Of a stretch of DNA of 64,000 bases, positions 10,103 through 17,515 are shown one piece after another. Location: NCBI RefSeq assembly GCF_000014065.1, contig NC_008044.1:1573501-1637500 (forward strand), in the 5' to 3' direction. This stretch comes from Ruegeria sp. TM1040. Its GTDB lineage: Bacteria > Pseudomonadota > Alphaproteobacteria > Rhodobacterales > Rhodobacteraceae. Position 1 is the stretch's first letter; the number at the start of each line of letters is the position of its first letter. The notes under the pieces are model-generated. The model was given only the letters and a program-made list of their open reading frames with translations. It did no database searches and was not told the origin of the DNA. Position numbers and translations under genes: made by a program.

Positions 10103-11224
10103 TTACTCCCCGATGCAGACCGGCAGATCATAGCCATGTTCTTTCAAAAGGGCATGACGGCGCGCGGTTTTCAGGTCTTCCTCAATCATTTCCGCGCACA
10201 TCTCCTGCGCCGTGATCTCCGGCACCCAGCCGAGTTTTTCCTTCGCCTTTGTCGGATCTCCAAGGAGCGTGTCGACCTCGGCCGGACGGAAGTACCGCGG
10301 ATCAATACGCATGACAATATCGCCCACCCTGAGCGCGGGTGCGGCATCACCGTTGATCGCGGTGACAGTTGCCACCTCGTCCACGCCCTTGCCGGAAAAC
10401 TCGAGCTCAATCCCGAGTTCCGCTGCCGACCAGATGATGAACTCCCGCACGGAAGATTGCTTGCCCGTGGCGATCACGAAATCCTCGGGCGTGTCTTGCT
10501 GCAGCATCATCCACTGCATGCGCACATAGTCCTTGGCATGACCCCAATCCCGCAGGCTGTCGATATTGCCCATGTAAAGGCAGGGCTCGAGCCCCTGTGC
10601 GATATTGGCAAGGCCGCGGGTGATCTTGCGGGTCACAAATGTCTCACCCCGGCGCGGGCTCTCATGGTTGAACAGAATGCCGTTACAAGCGTAAAGGCCA
10701 TAAGCCTCGCGGTAGTTCACCGTGATCCAATAGGCGTACATCTTGGCCACCGCATAGGGCGAGCGGGGGTGAAACGGAGTCGTTTCGCGTTGCGGCGTCT
10801 CCTGCACCAGACCATAGAGCTCAGATGTCGAGGCCTGATAAAACCGGGTCTTCTGCTCAAGACCGAGGAAACGGATCGCCTCCAAGAGGCGCAGTGTGCC
10901 AATGGCATCCACATCTGCCGTGTATTCCGGAGCCTCAAAAGACACCGCGACATGAGATTGCGCACCGAGGTTATACACCTCATCCGGTTCGACCTCGCGC
11001 AAGATCCGCGTCAGGTTGGAAGTGTCGGCCAGATCTCCATAATGCAGCTTGAAGCGCGCCCGATCCGTGTGCGGATCCTGATAGATATGGTCGATACGGC
11101 TGGTGTTGAAGGATGAGGCGCGGCGCTTAATGCCATGCACCTCATAGCCCTTCTCCAGCAGGAACTCTGCCAGGTAAGAGCCGTCTTGACCGGTGACCCC
11201 GGTGATGAGCGCACGTTTGGTCAT
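10103..11224 (-). CDS. gmd: GDP-mannose 4,6-dehydratase
   Basis: A 373-residue enzyme converting GDP-D-mannose to GDP-4-keto-6-deoxy-D-mannose, the common precursor of GDP-fucose, GDP-colitose, GDP-rhamnose and GDP-perosamine. The N-terminal [19 protein letters not shown] is the family NADP-binding signature. ASTSELYG carries the catalytic Thr/Ser-Glu, and YAVAKMY the Tyr-Lys pair. ATG 11224 (MTKRALITG) is chosen because an AGGA ribosome site precedes it; the longer frame to 11272 adds a non-family leader. It lies 63 bases downstream of the ColD-like gene and 8 bases before the fucose-synthase-like gene. Confidence 0.95.
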   Translation of the reverse strand: MTKRALITGVTGQDGSYLAEFLLEKGYEVHGIKRRASSFNTSRIDHIYQDPHTDRARFKLHYGDLADTSNLTRILREVEPDEVYNLGAQSHVAVSFEAPEYTADVDAIGTLRLLEAIRFLGLEQKTRFYQASTSELYGLVQETPQRETTPFHPRSPYAVAKMYAYWITVNYREAYGLYACNGILFNHESPRRGETFVTRKITRGLANIAQGLEPCLYMGNIDSLRDWGHAKDYVRMQWMMLQQDTPEDFVIATGKQSSVREFIIWSAAELGIELEFSGKGVDEVATVTAINGDAAPALRVGDIVMRIDPRYFRPAEVDTLLGDPTKAKEKLGWVPEITAQEMCAEMIEEDLKTARRHALLKEHGYDLPVCIGE

Positions 11225-11287
11225 GTTATCCTCGTGTATTCGGGCACGCGCTTTTGGGGCGTGCAGGCTCAAGGTTCAGGCGCGGGT

Positions 11288-12487
11288 TCAGGCGCTTTGT
11301 CTCAGGTTTGAGTCCATTGGGCAGGCCACAGAGTTGAAACACTCAGCGACGCGATCAATGTCGGCTGCGTTGAGGTTGTGGTGATTGGGAAGGTAGATGC
11401 CAAAATCATGAATCAGGTCGGCATTTGGCAGAACCTGATCACCATAGACCCGTACCCAGAACGGGTGGCGGGCGATATTGCCACAGATCAGAGGGCGACA
11501 TTCAATCGACTCGGCCTTGAGCGCACGCGCGACCTCCATTCGGTTTTCCACCAGCGTTCCATAGGCAAACGACGACAGCAGTTCTGTCTCGCTCTGCTGC
11601 TTGAAAAACCCAGGCAGGCCTTGCGCGTAGGTCTCGAAATTCTCCGCCCGAATGCGGCAGATTTCATCGAGCTTTTTGAGCTGCTGCAACCCGATGTAGG
11701 CCTGCAGGTCGGTCGAGCGCAGATTGAAGCCCGCATAATAGAACGTGTAGAGATTGCGGAACTCATCCACATTATGCGTGCGCTGTAGGTCCGCCTGGCG
11801 CCCCGGCGCAAGATCCCGGCTCCACCCGTGCGAGCGCAGCGACAGCATGACCTGATGCAGTTCCTGATCGTCGGTTACCACCATGCCACCTTCGATGGTG
11901 GAGATGTGATGCCCGTAATAAAACGAGAAACTCCCCGCAAGACCGTGACAGCCGAGTTTCTGCCCCTCAAAGGTCGACCCAAGCGCCTCGCAGCTGTCCT
12001 CCAGAAGGATCACATCATAGCGCGCGCAGATCTCCTTGATCTCGCGCAGGTGGTTGGCGTGCCCAAGCACATGCACCAGCAGCAGCATCGAGGGCGCCTC
12101 TGTTCGGCAGAGCTCCTCCAGGTGGTTGAGATCAAGCCCGAGGTTCAGGGGGTCGCAGTCACACAGACGCACATCAAATCCCAGTTGCATCAGGGGCGAG
12201 ACGGTCGTCACCCAGCTAACGCCGGGTGCGATCACCTTGTTGTTGCGCAGGCGACCGGCCTCTTTGGCTGCATAGATCATCAGCAGGTTCGCCGAGGACC
12301 CCGAGTTTACAAAAACCGCGTAATTGCAACCCATCCACTCGGCAAAGCTGGCCTCGAACTGGCTGGTGACTTCGGCCTTTGTCAGGCGATTGCCAGCCAG
12401 CATCCATTCTGTCGTGATCTTGAGGTCGTCCTGAGAGATCGTCTCTTCCGCCAGAAGAACCGGTTTAACTGTTTTGGAGGTGGTCAC
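11288..12487 (-). CDS. ColD-like PLP-dependent GDP-4-keto-6-deoxymannose 3-dehydratase
   Basis: A 399-residue protein of the DegT/DnrJ/EryC1/StrS aminotransferase fold. The conserved regions are VNSGSSANLLM (60-70), LLEDSCEALGS (161-171) and the segment SFYYGHHISTIEGG (188-201). Ordinary family aminotransferases carry the Schiff-base Lys in that last segment; here it reads His193-His194, and no Lys is present. The same His substitution defines E. coli ColD, which removes the C3 hydroxyl of GDP-4-keto-6-deoxymannose on the way to GDP-colitose. Other ColD-like stretches are SHGWSRDL and SIECRPLICGN. The start is GTG 12487, overlapping the glycosyltransferase stop by four bases. The His codons (11906-11911) were checked base by base. 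Colitose product is inference. Confidence 0.82.
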   Translation of the reverse strand: MTTSKTVKPVLLAEETISQDDLKITTEWMLAGNRLTKAEVTSQFEASFAEWMGCNYAVFVNSGSSANLLMIYAAKEAGRLRNNKVIAPGVSWVTTVSPLMQLGFDVRLCDCDPLNLGLDLNHLEELCRTEAPSMLLLVHVLGHANHLREIKEICARYDVILLEDSCEALGSTFEGQKLGCHGLAGSFSFYYGHHISTIEGGMVVTDDQELHQVMLSLRSHGWSRDLAPGRQADLQRTHNVDEFRNLYTFYYAGFNLRSTDLQAYIGLQQLKKLDEICRIRAENFETYAQGLPGFFKQQSETELLSSFAYGTLVENRMEVARALKAESIECRPLICGNIARHPFWVRVYGDQVLPNADLIHDFGIYLPNHHNLNAADIDRVAECFNSVACPMDSNLRQSA

Positions 12488-13257
12488 TGCGCGGCCCTCA
12501 CCATCTGCATGGCTTTCAATTCGACATAGTAGGCGCGCACCTCGTTGTAGGCGGCCGCAATGTCGCGTTTCTTTTGTGCATCCTTGAATGCATCGATGGT
12601 GATGCTGCCGTCATGGGCGCGGAAACTGGCAAGGGGCTCCTTGACAAATCCGACACGCGGGTAGCGCAACATCGACAGGAGTGAGGCAAAAATATCTGGC
12701 CCCACCCCATGATACTCACTGGTCTGCAGTGGCAGGCGGCCCTGATAAAGCGCATCGATCAGCACCTGCTTACGAAAGAGCGCCGCACCCGGCGAAATCA
12801 GCGAGCCGACGATTTTCTCCTCGGCGAGATGATTGTCGAAAGTGCCGGTCTGGGGCAGCCATTCCAGAAACTGCGTCATCATCTGGCGACCGCTCTTATC
12901 GTCGATCACTTCGGCCCCACTGAAGGCAAAGCCCACATCCTCACCCATGACACTCAGGCACTTTTCGATAAAGGTCTCGGCGATCCAATCGTCGTCATAT
13001 TGCAGATGAACATAGGTGCTGTTTGCATGCAAAATGCCATCCAACCAGCAGAAATGTGGTCCAAAATCGCGATCGCGCCGCACATAGGTGATCTTGTCGC
13101 CATAAGAGGCTGCCACCTCGGGGGTGCTGTCGGTGGACCCATGGTCGACCACAATCACCTCGCAGCTATGGGTCTGCGCCAAGGCGCTGTCGATCGCCTT
13201 GGGGAGCATCTCTGCGCGGTTAAACGTCGGGATGACAATGGATACGGACTCAGTCAT
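12484..13257 (-). CDS. Family 2 glycosyltransferase
   Basis: A 257-residue GT-A fold glycosyltransferase. The N-terminal VSIVIPTFNRAEMLPKAIDS and VIVVDHGSTDST are the GT2 nucleotide-binding signature, and LQYDDDW near residue 93 is the metal-binding DxD. Without a membrane helix it should act at the cytoplasmic face on a lipid-linked glycan. Start ATG 13257 overlaps the end of the epimerase gene by 8 bases, and its stop overlaps the ColD-like start, so translation is coupled. Donor unknown; GDP-colitose or another cluster product is possible. Confidence 0.88.
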   Translation of the reverse strand: MTESVSIVIPTFNRAEMLPKAIDSALAQTHSCEVIVVDHGSTDSTPEVAASYGDKITYVRRDRDFGPHFCWLDGILHANSTYVHLQYDDDWIAETFIEKCLSVMGEDVGFAFSGAEVIDDKSGRQMMTQFLEWLPQTGTFDNHLAEEKIVGSLISPGAALFRKQVLIDALYQGRLPLQTSEYHGVGPDIFASLLSMLRYPRVGFVKEPLASFRAHDGSITIDAFKDAQKKRDIAAAYNEVRAYYVELKAMQMVRAAQ

Positions 13258-14071
13258 TTGCTTCTCCAAGGATGTCATGCAGGAGGGAGACGTCGGGAAC
13301 CAGATTGTTATCGGCTCCCATGGCTTTGATTTTGAGAGGAAAAGGCGCAAAGCTCTGGGCGAACTCGGCGACAGTCTGGGCGCGACCGGAACCGAGGTTC
13401 ACCACCCCTTCAAAGGAAGAAATAGCCAGGCGCACAAGCTGCTGCGCAGCCGCCTCAGCGGTGAGGAAATCGCGCAAGCTGCCAGCACCATATAGTTCGA
13501 ATTCCGTTTCTGGGCTGGCTTTTGCAAGGCGACGTTCCAGTGATGGGCGCAGGTAGTTTCCCTCCTGCGCAGGATCATGGATCGAGAATAGACGCGCCAC
13601 GCAGAGAGCGCGCCCGACTTGGGCGCAGATGTCGCGAGCGGCCTGTTCTCCCATCAGTTTGGTCTTTCCATAGACCGAGACCGGATCTGTTGGATCCTCC
13701 TCAGAGATGGGGCGGTCCTGGGCGGCGTAGACATGACCGGACGAGCAATGCAGCAGGCGCGCAGGTGTCGCCTGCCCTACTTCTGCAGCAGCCAAAGCGG
13801 CGAGTAGATTGATCGTTCCGCCCGCGTTGACAGCATAGCCGCGCGCCGGATCAGCGCAGACCTCGTCCACGGGAACCAAAGCAGCGAGATGGATCACCAG
13901 ATCAAGCGGGCCTGCCCTCTGCACCACCCGCGTGGTCGCGGCCAAATCCGTGAGATCCGCAGTATTGCGCAAAACCTGCGCGCCTGGCGCATGAGCCAGG
14001 AGCGCGGTTGAAACATGCCTGCCAAGGATGCCGCCACTGCCGGTCAGAAATATGCGAAGGGGCTGGCTCAT
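13250..14071 (-). CDS. NAD-dependent sugar-nucleotide epimerase/dehydratase
   Basis: A 273-residue extended short-chain dehydrogenase. It has an N-terminal Rossmann motif (LTGSGGILGRHV), the HLAALVPV segment, a catalytic Ser in LHCSSGHVY, and Tyr-Lys in YGKTKLMGE. These point to a nucleotide-sugar epimerase, dehydratase or reductase; the substrate is not readable. It is the second gene of the glycan operon, overlapping its upstream neighbour by four bases (ATGA, 14068-14071) and its downstream neighbour by eight. Confidence 0.85.
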   Translation of the reverse strand: MSQPLRIFLTGSGGILGRHVSTALLAHAPGAQVLRNTADLTDLAATTRVVQRAGPLDLVIHLAALVPVDEVCADPARGYAVNAGGTINLLAALAAAEVGQATPARLLHCSSGHVYAAQDRPISEEDPTDPVSVYGKTKLMGEQAARDICAQVGRALCVARLFSIHDPAQEGNYLRPSLERRLAKASPETEFELYGAGSLRDFLTAEAAAQQLVRLAISSFEGVVNLGSGRAQTVAEFAQSFAPFPLKIKAMGADNNLVPDVSLLHDILGEAND

Positions 14072-15021
14072 GCTCGGGGATGTGACGCGGCCGGAGTGCC
14101 ATGGCCCAGAAGACCAAGATATTTTAGCGCGAGAGCCTGGCTTTCGTTTTCTATTGCGTTGCGCGATTTTGGAAACGGGGACGCGCCTTGCGGTGCCGGT
14201 TGGGGCATCGCGTTCCGTGTGGCTGTTATGCTCTGGGCAAAAGACACCTCATGCACACCATGGGTGCGCAGGTTTTCCTCGTCATTGTGCGGGCGGAACT
14301 CGGCCTGCGCATCCGGTGAGGAAAAATACCGCCCAATAACCAGAGGCAGCCGCGCGGTGCGCAGTTTTTTCTTGTGCAGATGCTGCCAGAAAATCGCATC
14401 GCCAATCGACAGGATCGGGTCGCGATTGCCGAAATGAGTTGGATACCAGCGCTGAGTTTTCTCAAGATCCCAAAGCGTTGCAGGCCCAAGCGTACCCCGC
14501 TCGCCCGTGCCGCTTCCGAGGCGCAAACGTTTATCGCCCTCAATCGGAGCGGGGGGCCAAGCGGGCTCAAAACAGGTTTGTTTAGGATCGCTCGACCCAA
14601 AGACCTCCGTCTGAAACGCGTGGTCGAACTGGATGATCCATTCACCGCCAATCAAGGCTGTATCCGTCTGCAAAAGCCCGCGCAGCATCATTTCAGCCGC
14701 ATCCGTGCTCAGCCGGTCATCCATGTTGAGGTTCATGACGAACCGGGTGCGCGCAAGCGCCACCCCTGCTGCCCATGCCTCGTAGATGGTCAGAGGCTCG
14801 GAGAAGGAGTGCCACGGTGCGGCCAGCCATTCGGGCGCGGTGTCCCCATTGTCGAAAATATAACAAGGCTCTACCGGGATGCTTTGCCGTTTTAGATTGT
14901 CCCAATGGGATTTCAGCAACTCCAGCTTGTTTGGCTGTTTGTGCCAGACCGCACAAAACACGGTCACATGTGGGCGCGACGGCGCAGTCGTATCAGGGAG
15001 GTTGTGAGATGATAACCGCAT
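14068..15021 (-). CDS. Putative glycosyltransferase
   Basis: A 317-residue protein. The first strand (VTVFCAVWHKQPNKLELL) and the NLNMDDRLS segment near residue 97 resemble a GT-A core with a DxD metal site. The stretch after it (GGEWIIQFDHAFQ) fits an acceptor region. No membrane segment. It has no obvious close family I can name. It is first in the six-gene leftward operon, so the promoter should lie in 15022-15329. Confidence 0.7.
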   Translation of the reverse strand: MRLSSHNLPDTTAPSRPHVTVFCAVWHKQPNKLELLKSHWDNLKRQSIPVEPCYIFDNGDTAPEWLAAPWHSFSEPLTIYEAWAAGVALARTRFVMNLNMDDRLSTDAAEMMLRGLLQTDTALIGGEWIIQFDHAFQTEVFGSSDPKQTCFEPAWPPAPIEGDKRLRLGSGTGERGTLGPATLWDLEKTQRWYPTHFGNRDPILSIGDAIFWQHLHKKKLRTARLPLVIGRYFSSPDAQAEFRPHNDEENLRTHGVHEVSFAQSITATRNAMPQPAPQGASPFPKSRNAIENESQALALKYLGLLGHGTPAASHPRA

Positions 15022-15329
15022 CTTCCAGGCCGTTTCCTCGTCAAAAGTTCCACGTCGCGTGGCTCGTGAAAGTTTTAATAAAGCCCAGAGTTTAAGGTGC
15101 AGTTAATCTAGAATGAGAAAAACTACGCCACGCCGACGGGTTTCAGATCGTGTGATACGAGGCTCTATTGTGCACCAGAAGATCACGGGGATCGCGCTTT
15201 GCGCTGAAATGACGGTAAGAGGCGCTACCGCATTGGCGGAAGGATTATGTTAGGAATTCAACGCTAATCTGGCGGGAAGTTTCGCCGAGCGGTATCGGCG
15301 TCGATCCACTCCTGCGATGGAACTCCTAC
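15022..15329. other. Divergent intergenic region, glycan operon / chemoreceptor
   Basis: 308 bases with no credible gene. It must hold the promoters for the leftward glycan operon and the rightward chemoreceptor gene. I see no convincing dyad or sigma-factor pair. Confidence 0.5.
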
Positions 15330-16718
15330 ATGCTTTTTAAGAAGTCCAAAACCGCTGCGTCCTCCAGCCTGAATGACGATCAGAAGCTGCGCGCGATGAT
15401 CGAAAACACCCAGGCCGTCATCGAGTTCAAGGTCGATGGGACCATCATTCGCGCAAACAAGGTCTTTTTGGACACGCTGGGCTACACGCTTGAGGAAATC
15501 GAGGGCCAACACCACAGCATGTTTGTCTATCCGAGTTTTGTGAGAAAAGACGCCTACAAGCAGATGTGGCGCGATCTGGCTGCGGGCAATCCGCTGACGG
15601 ATCAGTTTCCGAGGCTGCGCAAGGACGGAGAAGTTGTTTGGATTCAAGCAACCTACGCGCCGTTCTTCAATGAAGATGGGACCGTCGACCGGATCGTGAA
15701 AATCGCGTCCAACATCACCAAGCGCCGAATGGAAATTCTTGGAATTGCCGCCGCGCTGGAACAACTGAGAAACGGTGATTTGACCTATCGATGCGCCCCC
15801 TCCGACATCGATGACATCGGGCGTCTCTCCACAGCCTATAACGAGGCTGTCAGCTCTCTGCAAAACACCATTCGCACGGTGCGCGAAGTGGCAGATGGCG
15901 TCACACGCACGGCGGGTCAGTTGAATGACTCCTCCTCTGAACTGTCGCAACGCACGGAAAATCAGGCGGCGACACTGGAGGAAACAGCCGCCGCAGTCGA
16001 GGAGTTGACAGCAACCGTCCGCTCTTCGGCGGATGGCGCACGCGAAGTCGAGGACAATGTTCGCCAGGCCCGCGTGACCGCTGAGAAAAGCGGCCAGGTC
16101 GTCAGTGACGCTGTAAAAGCAATGTCCAAGATCGAAGAATCCTCGCAAAGCATTTCAAAGATCATCTCCGTGATCGACGACATCGCCTTTCAGACCAACC
16201 TGCTGGCCTTGAACGCTGGCGTCGAAGCTGCGCGCGCAGGCGAAGCGGGGCGCGGATTTGCCGTGGTTGCCTCCGAGGTCCGAAATCTAGCGCTTCGCTC
16301 TGCGGATGCCGCTGGTGAAATCAAAGGCTTGATCGATCAAAGCGCCACCCATGTCTCTGACGGCGTGACCCTGGTGGGCCGCACCGGCACAGAACTCGAG
16401 GCGATCATCAGCAGCGTGAACTCGATTTCTGAGAACGTCAGCGTCATCGCACGCGGAGCCGAGGAACAAGCCGTAACGCTCAGCGAAATCAACAGCGGCA
16501 TCGGTCATCTTGATGAGGTGACACAAAACAACGTCGCTATGGTGGAAGAGACCACTGGCGCAAGCCAGACCCTCGCCAGCGATGCCTCGGTGATGTCGAA
16601 AGAGATCGCGAATTTTGTATCCGAGGGCGAAATCAAGATCGCAAAACATGTCGCGCCGATCCCGAACACGCCGCCGCCAACCGTGGAACCTGAACTGGAA
16701 CTGCGCACCGGCACCTAG
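15330..16718 (+). CDS. Soluble PAS-domain methyl-accepting chemotaxis protein
   Basis: A 462-residue chemoreceptor with no transmembrane helix. A PAS domain spans about residues 20-130 (FKVDGTIIRANKVFLDTLGY, and VWIQATYAPFFN of the PAS C-terminal part). A short HAMP-like stretch (NGDLTYR) is at about 145-190. The signalling coiled coil runs from about 200 to 430, with the hairpin tip IDDIAFQTNLLALNAGVEAARAGE. A Pro-rich tail ends the protein; no CheB/CheR-binding pentapeptide is seen at the C-terminus. It would sense a cytoplasmic signal, perhaps redox or a bound cofactor, and feed CheA. No che genes are nearby. Confidence 0.93.
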   Translation: MLFKKSKTAASSSLNDDQKLRAMIENTQAVIEFKVDGTIIRANKVFLDTLGYTLEEIEGQHHSMFVYPSFVRKDAYKQMWRDLAAGNPLTDQFPRLRKDGEVVWIQATYAPFFNEDGTVDRIVKIASNITKRRMEILGIAAALEQLRNGDLTYRCAPSDIDDIGRLSTAYNEAVSSLQNTIRTVREVADGVTRTAGQLNDSSSELSQRTENQAATLEETAAAVEELTATVRSSADGAREVEDNVRQARVTAEKSGQVVSDAVKAMSKIEESSQSISKIISVIDDIAFQTNLLALNAGVEAARAGEAGRGFAVVASEVRNLALRSADAAGEIKGLIDQSATHVSDGVTLVGRTGTELEAIISSVNSISENVSVIARGAEEQAVTLSEINSGIGHLDEVTQNNVAMVEETTGASQTLASDASVMSKEIANFVSEGEIKIAKHVAPIPNTPPPTVEPELELRTGT

Positions 16719-16770
16719 TCCTCTAGAGTCCCCCCCGGTTGGGACTCATCCCAAGCCATTCCGATCTAAG

Positions 16771-16803
16771 GGCGCGGTCGGCACTCATGCCACCGCGCCT
16801 TTC
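16771..16803 (+). terminator. Hairpin terminator after the chemoreceptor gene
   Basis: GGCGCGGT (16771-16778) pairs with ACCGCGCC (16792-16799), and inside it GGCA pairs with TGCC around a CTCA loop. The following T-run is short (TTT), so termination may be partial. Confidence 0.6.
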
Positions 16804-17487
16804 CCATCGAAGGTGTGGATGGACCAGTAAGGTTCCCGCCCCGACATAAGACCCCCAAGAGGGAGTGCACATAAACTGCTGCCTCCCTTATTGCTTTAGG
16901 GCTGGATCTTCCGGCTCTGGCCAAGATTGGGCGACTTGAGCCTCCGCATTAACCCGGAGTTGAGAACCCCGAACTACGGCCTCGCTCCTGAGGCCAAAAC
17001 GTCCGCAATTAGCTCGCGTCAAGACTGGGACGCCGCTCCCTCTTCTGGTCAACGCCAAGATCAGGGCGCGCATCAGTCTTGATGATCCGCGACACTGCGG
17101 CGCGCGTCTTTCACAAAAGGCTCTGCGATGCGTGGCAATGCCTGCGACCTGACCGACATTGCCACGCGCAAATTCGCAGATTGTGCATGCGCGCCCGCCA
17201 AAAGCAGTCGATCTGAAAGACGAAAAAGGCGCCGCAGACGGAACAACCGGATCATGCGAGACGCACCACATGAGCGCGCAGCACCTCGCTTCAGCGCGCT
17301 GCCCTAGGTTTGCATATTTGAAATTTACTCAACCTCTGCAGACGCATCAGTGGCTGACCCCGAAGAGATAGTCCCATATTTGATGGCGTTTTCACTTTTC
17401 GCCCGTCATTCACCCTCAACAGGAACTTAAGAATTTTCGCATAAAACGATGATGAGCCCTGTTCAATTGGCCCGGTAACAAGAAGCT
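16804..17487. other. Long non-coding gap before the RTX/Hint gene
   Basis: About 680 bases. Open frames here (for example minus strand 16888-17271, 127 codons) have no ribosome site, odd composition and no family resemblance, so I do not call a gene. The last 200 bases are AT-richer and probably contain the promoter of the gene at 17516. A decayed gene in 16900-17280 cannot be excluded. Confidence 0.5.
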
Positions 17488-17512
17488 GCCCCTCTTGCAG
17501 GGGCTGGAAGAG
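17488..17512 (+). promoter_or_regulatory. Hairpin abutting the ribosome site of the RTX/Hint gene
   Basis: GCCCCT (17488-17493) and AGGGGC (17499-17504) form a 6-bp stem with a 5-base loop, immediately followed by the ribosome site GGAAGAG (17506-17512) and ATG 17516. The position could affect ribosome loading or mRNA stability; function is inferred. Confidence 0.4.
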
Positions 17513-17515
17513 TAA

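Noticed and set aside
8718-15021. The glycan operon as an island integrated at tRNA-Asn
   Set aside because: I found no integrase gene and no repeat of the tRNA 3' end at the far side (about 15.0-15.3 kb).
16888-17271. Minus-strand 127-codon frame in the gap before the RTX gene
   Set aside because: No ribosome site, a Cys/Arg-rich composition and no family resemblance; described only as part of the gap.
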